A stretch of 64,000 nt of DNA from JAHEEL01 sp963785245 (GTDB lineage: Bacteria; Actinomycetota; Acidimicrobiia; Spongiisociales; UBA5794): contig CAWAUO010000002.1 of assembly GCA_963785245.1 (NCBI GenBank), positions 50,009-114,008 on the forward strand. The letters are read 5' to 3'. The first letter of the stretch is position 1, and every line of letters starts with the position of its first letter. Below are positions 45,390 to 52,163 of this stretch, piece by piece. The notes beneath the pieces are model-generated. The model saw nothing but the letters and a program-made list of their open reading frames with translations. It did no database searches and had not been told where the DNA came from. The position numbers and the translations under genes were made by a program.

Positions 45390-45506
45390 CGGAGGCGGCG
45401 ACCTCAGTGGGGGCAGCGACGTGACGCTGCGCCGTTTCCGTGAGGCCGGCACCACGAGAAGCGTGCCGCCGAGCATGTCCTAGCGCGCCGGCTGCAACGA
45501 ATCAGC

Positions 45507-46229
45507 CTATTCGGAGCCGCTCTTGCCCCAGGTGTTCGCGATCAGGAAGTATGTGCTGACGGCCAGCACCCAGCCGGGAAAGATCAGCGTCACCCAGAGG
45601 TTCACGCCGACGCTCACTAGCAGCAAGAGAGAGAGTCCGTAGGTGAGTATGGCGAGCGGGCGCGGCATTGTTCCGGTGCGAATCCAGATTGTGGCCAGTG
45701 AGGCCATGAACACGCCAGCCATTCGGATCACGTAGACGCTACTGACGGCGTACATGACCTCGTAGCCGTACGCATAGATGCCCGTCTCAATGATCTTCTC
45801 TGGGTGGGAGGTGTGGCTGGCGATGAGTCCGCTGGCTGTGCCTGCCCAGACGAAGAGCATGGCCAAGAAGAGCAGGCCGCTGCCGAGAAAGATGGTCGAG
45901 AAGAACCGATCCTCCAGTTGGCCGAGGCGATCTCTGATCACACCCATGAACCACAGGAAGGCGATACCAGCGAACGGCACGATGCCGGCCGCCACTTTGA
46001 CCATGAGGGCTCCGTCATCGAGCCACTTCGTATCGAGCGTGGGCTCGGCTGGGATGGCGAGTCTCAGAAGGACGATGGCGGTTGCCAGGAGCAGAGCGAA
46101 CAAGATGCCGGCAAAGGCAGCCGCCCGCGGAGTACGGAGCGGGTTGCCGGCGATCAGCGGCTTTCCGTCAGGCACGCGCTCCGTCACCCGCCCACGCCGC
46201 TCCGTCGACTCTTCCTGTCTCCGCGTCAC
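45507..46229 (-). CDS. Multi-TM membrane protein of the desulfinase operon
   Basis: 240 residues from GTG 46229. A polar N-terminus is followed by six or so helices (AAFAGILFALLLATAIVLLR, IVPFAGIAFLWFMGVI, TIFLGSGLLFLAMLFVWAG and others) and the periplasmic SGLIASHTSHPEK. I know similar uncharacterised proteins in Actinomycetota but no function. It lies 14 nt after the rhodanese stop, so it is the third gene of the operon. It could move the sulfur substrate or product (inference). Confidence 0.78.
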   Translation of the reverse strand: MTRRQEESTERRGRVTERVPDGKPLIAGNPLRTPRAAAFAGILFALLLATAIVLLRLAIPAEPTLDTKWLDDGALMVKVAAGIVPFAGIAFLWFMGVIRDRLGQLEDRFFSTIFLGSGLLFLAMLFVWAGTASGLIASHTSHPEKIIETGIYAYGYEVMYAVSSVYVIRMAGVFMASLATIWIRTGTMPRPLAILTYGLSLLLLVSVGVNLWVTLIFPGWVLAVSTYFLIANTWGKSGSE

Positions 46230-46243
46230 CCCAACGCATGTTG

Positions 46244-46780
46244 CTACGTACCGCTTGGAGATCTCGTCGGCAGCCGCATCAGGTCCGGATCGAGGTCATA
46301 GGTCCACGGCAGACCGGCGTTCTTCCATCCGTTCACCATCCGCTTGCGGTGGGAGGCGCTCCCGGGCTCATCAACCCGCTCACCCTCCATGCCTTCGAGG
46401 ATGTTGTACACATCGGTATAGCCGGCATCTACCAGCGCGTTGACCGCCAGGGCGGCCCTCCCACCGGAGCGGCACATGATCAGGATCGTGTCGCCCGGGT
46501 CCGCCCAGATTGTCACCTCGGGGATGAACCGCGGGTTCCCCTCGATCGCGACCCGCCCCTTCTCCGGTTCCCACTCGTAGGTGTGCATGACGACCGGAAT
46601 GTTCATCGCCATCTCCGGATGGCCCACAAACGCGTACTCCTCGGGGGTACGCACGTCGAGGACCTTCACGTGGTCGCTGTCGGCCGCCCACCGCTCATAG
46701 GCCTCCATGGGTGTCACGTAGAGACCGAGCTTGGTACGACAGCCTTCCGGGACGTCGTAGTCCGAATCCGATGCATTCAT
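46244..46780 (-). CDS. Rhodanese-like sulfurtransferase
   Basis: 178 residues from ATG 46780 with a GAGAGGTG ribosome site. A single rhodanese domain: VKVLDVRTPEEYAFVGHPEM, then the active-site loop CRSGGRAA with Cys103, then LVDAGYTDVYNILEGMEGE. The tail after 145 is family-specific (VNGWKNAGLPWTYDLDPDLM). The six-residue CRSGGR loop suits a persulfide-carrying sulfurtransferase. It lies 19 nt downstream of the desulfinase, so it may take sulfur released by it (inference). Confidence 0.9.
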   Translation of the reverse strand: MNASDSDYDVPEGCRTKLGLYVTPMEAYERWAADSDHVKVLDVRTPEEYAFVGHPEMAMNIPVVMHTYEWEPEKGRVAIEGNPRFIPEVTIWADPGDTILIMCRSGGRAALAVNALVDAGYTDVYNILEGMEGERVDEPGSASHRKRMVNGWKNAGLPWTYDLDPDLMRLPTRSPSGT

Positions 46781-46799
46781 CGCCAATCACCTCTCCCGT

Positions 46800-47966
46800 C
46801 TAGCCGAGCCGGGTGTCGCTGACTTCGAGGGTTCCTCCCTCGGGGAGCTTGGACCAACTCCTTCGCGCCCATTCCTCTTCCAGCACTTCCTTGGCAGCCT
46901 GCTCGAGGAACTCGGGGGCCGCCCACTCATCGACATCGAAATCGTTCTCGATGTAGCCGTGCTCGAACATGAAGTCCTTGCCGATCTTGATCGTGGCCAT
47001 GTTCATCGCATCCAGACTCGGCACCATGTCAACATGCTTGATGCCCTGATACGTGTCCTCGGCATCCAGGTAGAACGTCTGCCGATTGAGAATCGACCCG
47101 GCAGCCCGCTTATGGTCGTTCGACCACAAACCGACCTTGATCATCGCCTTCATGTAGGCAATGACCAGTTCAGGATGCTCCTCAGCCATCACATCAGAAC
47201 ACGTGATCACCGCCGGCGTGTTGGCGACCTGAATCGTCCAATCCGCCCGCTTCGACAGGTCCTCGATCATCTTGATCCTGCCCGTCGCCTCCTGGAGATG
47301 CTGGAAGGGCTTGCTCTGCGTATAGATCGCATCAACCTCACCGGCAAGCAGAGCAGGCTCGAGCGGCCGGAACGCCAGATCATGCTTGTGATCACGACGC
47401 ATCCACAACTCTGACGGGTTGTTCATCTGATTGACAAGCATCTCAGGCTTGTCATACCAGTCATCGGCATAGGGATACTCGACCAACTCGATGTCATCCA
47501 TCGTCATGTCGTTGAGAGCGAGCATGTTCAGAATGCCCATGTGCTCCTGGATGCGCCACCAGTCGTTCTTGATGGTGTTCAGGCTCTTCGAGATACCGAC
47601 CTTCTTGCCCTTCAGGTCGCTCATCTTCATAATCGGATCACCGGCACGCACCGCCATACAGCCACCCTCATGAACCCATGTTGCGCCAAGCAATACCGTC
47701 CGCCGAAGGTCTGCGTTCACATGGATGGCCGGATTCAGACCGCCGAAACGGATCAGGTTGTCGAGGTTGTGGATGTAGTGCGGATACCAGTTGTTCTCAG
47801 GAGCATGACGGAAGTAGGCATACTCCACACCGATCTTCTTGAACTCCTCACGACACCAACCCAACTCCTGGTCGACGTTGTTCGCCGAGACCATCGGACA
47901 GTTCGTGAACCACACCTCAGACCAGTCCAACGGCACCGCCGTAGAAACCCGCTCGACTTCAGACAT
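46800..47966 (-). CDS. DszB-like sulfinate desulfinase family protein
   Basis: 388 residues from ATG 47966 with AAGGAG upstream. The periplasmic-binding-protein type II fold would usually suggest a taurine/nitrate-type binding protein, but there is no signal peptide and no permease gene nearby. From memory it aligns with DszB: FTNCPMVSANN holds the nucleophile Cys (DszB YSNCPVPNALL, Cys27), and PHYIHNLDNLIRFGG keeps His and Arg exactly 10 residues apart (DszB His60, Arg70, RFGG). GLWSNDHKRAAGSI and DEWAAPEFLEQA also match. In M47966 numbering: Cys23, His63, Arg73. It probably releases sulfite from an organic sulfinate. The substrate is unknown. Confidence 0.78.
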   Translation of the reverse strand: MSEVERVSTAVPLDWSEVWFTNCPMVSANNVDQELGWCREEFKKIGVEYAYFRHAPENNWYPHYIHNLDNLIRFGGLNPAIHVNADLRRTVLLGATWVHEGGCMAVRAGDPIMKMSDLKGKKVGISKSLNTIKNDWWRIQEHMGILNMLALNDMTMDDIELVEYPYADDWYDKPEMLVNQMNNPSELWMRRDHKHDLAFRPLEPALLAGEVDAIYTQSKPFQHLQEATGRIKMIEDLSKRADWTIQVANTPAVITCSDVMAEEHPELVIAYMKAMIKVGLWSNDHKRAAGSILNRQTFYLDAEDTYQGIKHVDMVPSLDAMNMATIKIGKDFMFEHGYIENDFDVDEWAAPEFLEQAAKEVLEEEWARRSWSKLPEGGTLEVSDTRLG

Positions 47967-48213
47967 GATCAACGCACTCCTTCACTGCCGACATTGAGCC
48001 TTCGCCCTCTCGGCGGTGATCATAGATTCCGACTCGTCGGAGTATCAGGGGCGAAGGCCACATCATTCCTCGCCGACATCCGGCTATGCGCACACTCCGA
48101 GCGGACCGGTCAGCTTCTGTGGGGTCATGGGTGGCTATGGACAACTCGTCACCAGATCGTCATATCCGGGCTGCGGCAATCGTCCGGGCGACCGAGATGA
48201 TCCAGGCCAGCGT

Positions 48214-48618
48214 CTACAACTCCTCATCCTCGCTCAGTCCCGGCGGCTTGGGTTGCCACGGCCAGCGACCCTCGACTTCGAGAATGGTGGTCCAACTCAG
48301 GAACGTACGGATCAGGACGAGAAGGCCAAGTACGGCAGCGTTGTTCAGCGTCGGTTCGAGCGTCACCGTCTTGATGACATCGCCAGCGATGAGAAGGTCC
48401 AAACCAATGAGCAGGCCGCGACCCATATACCGCTTGAACGTGTCATAGGCGTTCGACCAATTGGACCGGAATCGTTCGGCGACCGCTCCGACGATGGCCA
48501 CCAGAACGGCGCCAGAATCGACAGAACAGCAGCGATTTCAATCCAGGTCAGCGAACGTCTCGGCGACGTGATAGTCGCCGACTTTGAAGCCTTCTTCGAA
48601 CGCGAACATCCACGGCAT
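48214..48618 (-). pseudogene. DUF1622 membrane protein with compensating frameshifts
   Basis: ATG 48618 (MPWMFAFEEGFKVGDYHVAE) has an AAAGGA ribosome site. The C-terminal part (YMGRGLLIGLDLLIAGDVIK, LGLLVLIRTFLSW, EVEGRWPWQPKP) is clear DUF1622 in the same frame. Between them this frame has a TGA, while a neighbouring frame encodes the missing helix WIEIAAVLSILA. The second switch sits in GGCGCC. Two opposite single-base shifts, or sequence errors, would explain it. An intact version would be 134 aa. Confidence 0.7.
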
Positions 48619-48939
48619 GAGACGATCCTTTGGTAGCGAGCGACGGCTCGGACTAGCCGAGCAGCCTTGGAAGGTCTGGACGGCTGCGCACGGTACCGCC
48701 CGTGGGGAGAATCCTTCGGGTTTTCGAACGGAGCTCGTCGCAGCCGCGGCAACACAAAGCCGAACGCAGTGTCGACAATGTTGCCCACGCATCTCTTCGC
48801 TGGATGCGGCACGTATGAAAGTCCCTCGCAGCACCCACCTACGACCGGCAGTGGCTGTGTTCTGAGCAGGGCATCCATGCCGCCCACGCACGCAAGCACG
48901 GGCGGCGCACAGACGACCTGTCAGGGGTTCAACAACCGG
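48619..48939. other. 321-bp stretch without a supported gene
   Basis: Only shadow frames occur here and none has a ribosome site with a recognisable domain. It probably holds the promoter of the DUF1622 gene at its left end. Confidence 0.4.
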
Positions 48940-48971
48940 GTGGGGGAAGGAGATCCTGCGCCTTCCCCCAC
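48940..48971 (-). terminator. Hairpin after DUF7144 copy 1
   Basis: Perfect 11-bp stem (48940-48950 with 48961-48971), 10-nt loop, 14 nt past the minus-strand stop at 48985. No long T-run. It differs from the hairpin behind copy 2. Confidence 0.65.
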
Positions 48972-48983
48972 TTTCATTCCGGG

Positions 48984-49434
48984 TCTAGACGTTGGTGTTG
49001 GTGATGTCGCGTCCATGCGCCGTGAGTGCCCAGATGACGAACACCGACACGGCGACATAGAGGATTGCCCATATCGGGTACCACGGCAGCCACGCGAACG
49101 CGATCAGCGCCCACAACACCGCGACAATCACGCCAACCGTCCGCGCCCACACCGCACCACTGAACAGGTAGAACCCCGCAACCAGAATCACAATACCCAG
49201 GATCAGATGGATCCAACCCCACGTCGAGACGTCGAACTGGAAGATGTACTCCTCACCAACGACGTAGAACGTGTCGTTCGCGAGAGCGACGATGCCCGAG
49301 ATGATCCACCAGACACCACCCATCACCATCATGATCCCGGCAAACGCCGTCCAACCAATCGCCCAACCACTCGGCTCATTGTCCATGATCCGTACTCCCG
49401 TCTCGTTGCTGCGCCCTGGGGGCACTTCCCATCA
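48984..49434. repeat. 451-bp direct repeat, copy 1
   Basis: Near-identical to 55685-56135. I see only two or so differences (T/G near 49073 and one G/A before the TCGAACTGG motif). It covers the whole DUF7144 gene plus about 48 nt of leader and ends at the stop codon. The flanks are unrelated. Confidence 0.92.
48985..49386 (-). CDS. DUF7144 membrane protein, copy 1
   Basis: 133 residues from ATG 49386. Four membrane helices: WAIGWTAFAGIMMVMGGVWW, the GIVALANDTFYVV loop, WGWIHLILGIVILVAGFYLF, and two closing helices around VAVLWALIAFAWLPWYPIWA. The W-G-W-I-H-L-I-x-G motif is typical of the actinobacterial DUF7144 family, of unknown function. The protein is identical to copy 2 at 55686. Confidence 0.88.
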   Translation of the reverse strand: MDNEPSGWAIGWTAFAGIMMVMGGVWWIISGIVALANDTFYVVGEEYIFQFDVSTWGWIHLILGIVILVAGFYLFSGAVWARTVGVIVAVLWALIAFAWLPWYPIWAILYVAVSVFVIWALTAHGRDITNTNV

Positions 49435-49474
49435 CACCTACAGCATTTCGATGGTTCGATAGCGCTCGGGGTGT

Positions 49475-49927
49475 CTACGTGTCACCGCTCGCAGGACCGC
49501 CATGACCATCAGATTCATCCGATGTGGGCATCACAGTTGGGGGAGGCACTACGGGAGGTTGGGGTGTAGCCACCTGAGTTGTTGTCTCTGTCGAACGCCC
49601 GCGACCAATCAACCAAGCGGCCACCGCCACGAGGATCACGACACCGATCACGACTACCCAGATCAGGGAATCCGAAGAACTCGACGAGTCATTGCCAGAC
49701 GCGCTCTGGGTCGTGTCCGGCGCCTGGGTCGTGTCCGGCGCCTGGGTCGTGTCCGGCGCCTGGGTCGTGTCCGGCGCCTGCGAAGTTTCAGGAGACGGCA
49801 GAGATTGATCGGGGGCCAGCGACGTGAGACTGCCGCCCGGTTCGCCGCCCTCGCTACACCCCGTCGCGACAGCAGCGACTGCGACTGTCAGTAGGACTAC
49901 AAGCAGGATCTTCCCGAGTCGTCTCAT
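49475..49927 (-). CDS. Lipoprotein-like membrane protein with APDTTQ repeats
   Basis: 150 residues from ATG 49927. Lipoprotein signal (VAAVATGCSEGG, Cys near 24), then four tandem APDTTQ hexapeptides (about 54-77), a Ser-rich linker, a second membrane helix (LIWVVVIGVVILVAVAAWLI) and a Pro-rich tail. The hexapeptide repeat reflects an 18-bp DNA repeat and may vary in number between strains. It is probably a surface-exposed spacer protein. Confidence 0.7.
   Translation of the reverse strand: MRRLGKILLVVLLTVAVAAVATGCSEGGEPGGSLTSLAPDQSLPSPETSQAPDTTQAPDTTQAPDTTQAPDTTQSASGNDSSSSSDSLIWVVVIGVVILVAVAAWLIGRGRSTETTTQVATPQPPVVPPPTVMPTSDESDGHGGPASGDT
49706..49779. repeat. 18-bp tandem repeat, four units
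   Basis: Four near-perfect units containing CTGGGTCGTGTCCGGCGC in the coding sequence of the lipoprotein. The repeat length is a multiple of three, so unit gain or loss keeps frame. Confidence 0.9.
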
Positions 49928-50185
49928 CTGTTCTGACTCCCATTTCGCAACGTACCGGCTGTGCATGGTACAAGGCTCGAACGTCGCCCGGACTGTCCCA
50001 GGCCGAACACCGATCCTCCCGCAACCGGTTGGCACTTGGCTTCGTGACGGTGTGGGCGATGTTGCGCACACCGGTCATGGATGTTGAGCTGATGGACGGC
50101 TGCCGGTAGATTCGATGAGATAGCAGCTACAACGGATCCAGAAGACCAGTCGCTAGAGACGGCGAAGCATGATTCGTTGGAGTTG

Positions 50186-50627
50186 ATGGTCCACCTGAGC
50201 ATCGTCTTGATTGCGACGCTCATTGGGGCTGAGCATGAGCCTGAAGAGCATGCGCAGGTCCTCCTCATCTGGGGAACAGCGATCGGGTTGACGCTCGCCC
50301 ACTTGTTCGCCTTCCGGTTGGCCACGGTGTACGAGCGTGCGAGTGCCGTGTTCAGCGACTGGCGACCAATCGGAGCGATGTTCCTGACATCGGTGGTGGT
50401 TGGTGGTGGTGGTGGGGTTCGTCGCAATCGTCCCCTACATCGTCCCGTTCGATCTGGCGGCTCCCAGCACAGCCGCTGTCTGGCTGCTGATCCTATTGGT
50501 GAGCGTTGGGGGGTATCTCGCCGCTCTCAGCTGGGGGCGATCCCTCATGATCCGCCCCTCGTACGCTGTCGTGACGGTCGGTGTCGCCGCCGTCATGGCG
50601 GTCGTCAAAAGCCTGCTCACCCAATGA
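50186..50627 (+). CDS. Multi-TM membrane protein (one-base frameshift)
   Basis: The first frame gives MVHLSIVLIATLIGAEHEPE and WGTAIGLTLAHLFAFRLATV up to DWRPIGAMFLTSVVV. The next frame continues FVAIVPYIVPFDLAAPSTAA and VWLLILLVSVGGYLAALSWG. The switch falls in a GGTGGTGGTTGGTGGTGG run near 50395-50415, prone to slippage. The span of 442 nt is 3 x 147 + 1. The intact form would be a four-helix protein of about 146 aa. No domain recognised. Confidence 0.6.
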
Positions 50628-50752
50628 GACGGGTCGGCTCAGACGGAAATGGTGGTACCTCGGCGGACCCAAAGCCCGTGCGTCATCAACGGGTCGTGGA
50701 TGAGTTTCTCGTCGTCAATGATGGGTATACGCGGCCACCGGAGGGAATCCTC

Positions 50753-51280
50753 ATGGACAATCAGAATCCTGTGTTGTATGTCGCCTCGTATGGCAACGCA
50801 GCATCTGCGGCAGCCGACTACAAGGCATTGAGGGACGCTGAGAGCGACACCGACCTGCTCGTTCTGGGAGCGGTCGTCGTATCCAAGGACGACGATGGGA
50901 ACGTCGACGTCGATGAGAAGGGTGCCCCGCAGACAGGCGGTGGTGCGGTCGTCGACGGCGGCATTGGTGCCATCGTTGGCCTGTTCGCTCCTCCGTTCCT
51001 CCTAGCGACAGCAGAGGGTGCCGGTCTCGGTGCGATCGCTGGTGAGCTGACGAAGAAGCACGAAGAGAAGAAACTCGGCGTCGATCTCGACGAGTACCTC
51101 CCCAATGGTTCTTCCGCGATCCTCGTCGTGATGGAAGACATGTACCTCGACCGGGTCGAGGCTGCATTGTCAAACGCGAACAAGAACATCAACAAGGCGA
51201 TCGACTTGGGCGACTACGAACAGATCAAGAAGGCGATTGCGGGCAGCGACGATGACGCAGCCGACTCCATCGACTCCTAG
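50753..51280 (+). CDS. DUF1269-like protein, paralogue 1
   Basis: 175 residues from ATG 50753 with GGAGGGAATCC upstream. The N-terminus NPVLYVASYGNAASAAADYK, the glycine-rich hydrophobic middle (GGIGAIVGLFAPPFLLATAE, then GAGLGAIAGELTKKHEEK) and the C-terminal SSAILVVMEDMYLDRVEAAL match the DUF1269 type. These are membrane-associated stress proteins of unknown role. It is about 60% similar by eye to 56356-56883. Confidence 0.8.
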   Translation: MDNQNPVLYVASYGNAASAAADYKALRDAESDTDLLVLGAVVVSKDDDGNVDVDEKGAPQTGGGAVVDGGIGAIVGLFAPPFLLATAEGAGLGAIAGELTKKHEEKKLGVDLDEYLPNGSSAILVVMEDMYLDRVEAALSNANKNINKAIDLGDYEQIKKAIAGSDDDAADSIDS

Positions 51281-51331
51281 AACCGTACCCGTGGCATGTT
51301 GAGGGCTGCCTCGGCACGCAAGTCCGTGAAT

Positions 51332-51356
51332 GGCCCCGAGGTGCATCCTCGGGGCC
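51332..51356 (+). terminator. Hairpin after DUF1269 paralogue 1
   Basis: Perfect 10-bp stem (51332-51341 with 51347-51356), 5-nt loop, 52 nt past the stop. No T-run. The rest of 51281-51664 shows no gene. Confidence 0.6.
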
Positions 51357-51664
51357 GCTCCCATATCCCAGGTCGAAGAGCAGCCACGGCCGCGCCAACG
51401 ACGTAAGCGACATGCCTCAGGAAGCGAACAACGGAACCCCGGCTCGTGGGCAGCGTCGCGGTCCACACCGCCCCCGCCGAGGGATGTGGCGGTCTGGCAT
51501 CGTGACAAGCGACCTATGTCGGGGCAGCGTTTGCTGCTGGTGGTGCCTCGGAGCGGTTCGACGTGGGCGGATCGCCTCCAGAAGTCGTGGGGTGTAGCAA
51601 CTACGCTGCAGGATCGCCCTCGAGGACATGCGATAACAGACCATCCACGGCAGAAGGGAACGCC

Positions 51665-52039
51665 ATGAGCCAGTCGGACGAGACTTGGACCGACGTTGGT
51701 GAGCAGTTCAGGAAGCTCGGGTCGTTGTTGAAGTGTCACTACCGAGCCCAGGAACGTGCGGAGGCTGCCGAGGTCGCTTCAGAAGACGAGGTCAAAGACG
51801 TCGTACAAGCACTCGGTGAGACCCTCAAGACGGCACTCGCGACCGTTGGCGCCACCGTCAAGGACCCGGCTGTGCGGGACGAGGCGAGAGAAACGGCGGC
51901 ATCCTTCTTTGGCGCGCTTGGAGCGACCTTCTCAGATCTCGCTGACGACATCTCCAAGCAGAGCGAGACGGAGGAATCGTCCGACTTCGCGTCTCCAGAG
52001 GAGGCCGCCCCAAGGGGCGCTTCGCACGAAGGGGAGTAA
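51665..52039 (+). CDS. Helical cytoplasmic protein of unknown function
   Basis: 124 residues from ATG 51665 with AGAAGGGAA upstream. Amphipathic helices (TWTDVGEQFRKLGSLLKCHY, VKDVVQALGETLKTALATVG, RETAASFFGALGATFSDLAD) and an acidic, disordered tail. This resembles small actinobacterial proteins with two long helices and no assigned role. It lies between the DUF1269 and AarF genes. Confidence 0.7.
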   Translation: MSQSDETWTDVGEQFRKLGSLLKCHYRAQERAEAAEVASEDEVKDVVQALGETLKTALATVGATVKDPAVRDEARETAASFFGALGATFSDLADDISKQSETEESSDFASPEEAAPRGASHEGE

Positions 52040-52163
52040 TCCCAGCCGCCGGAGAACGACGACTATCGGCAGAGAGACACCGTATCCGCCCTCCCGCCCA
52101 TCGACCCGAAGCGCGGGATAGGCGATCGCCCCGTCGCCACGCCTCGTCGGATGAACCGTTGGT

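Noticed and set aside
46800..47966. ABC transporter (nitrate/taurine-type) substrate-binding protein
   Set aside because: The fold fits, but there is no signal peptide, no permease or ATPase gene nearby, and the DszB Cys and His-x9-Arg motifs are kept.
49706..49779. CRISPR-like repeat array
   Set aside because: 18-bp units are directly adjacent with no spacers and lie inside a reading frame.
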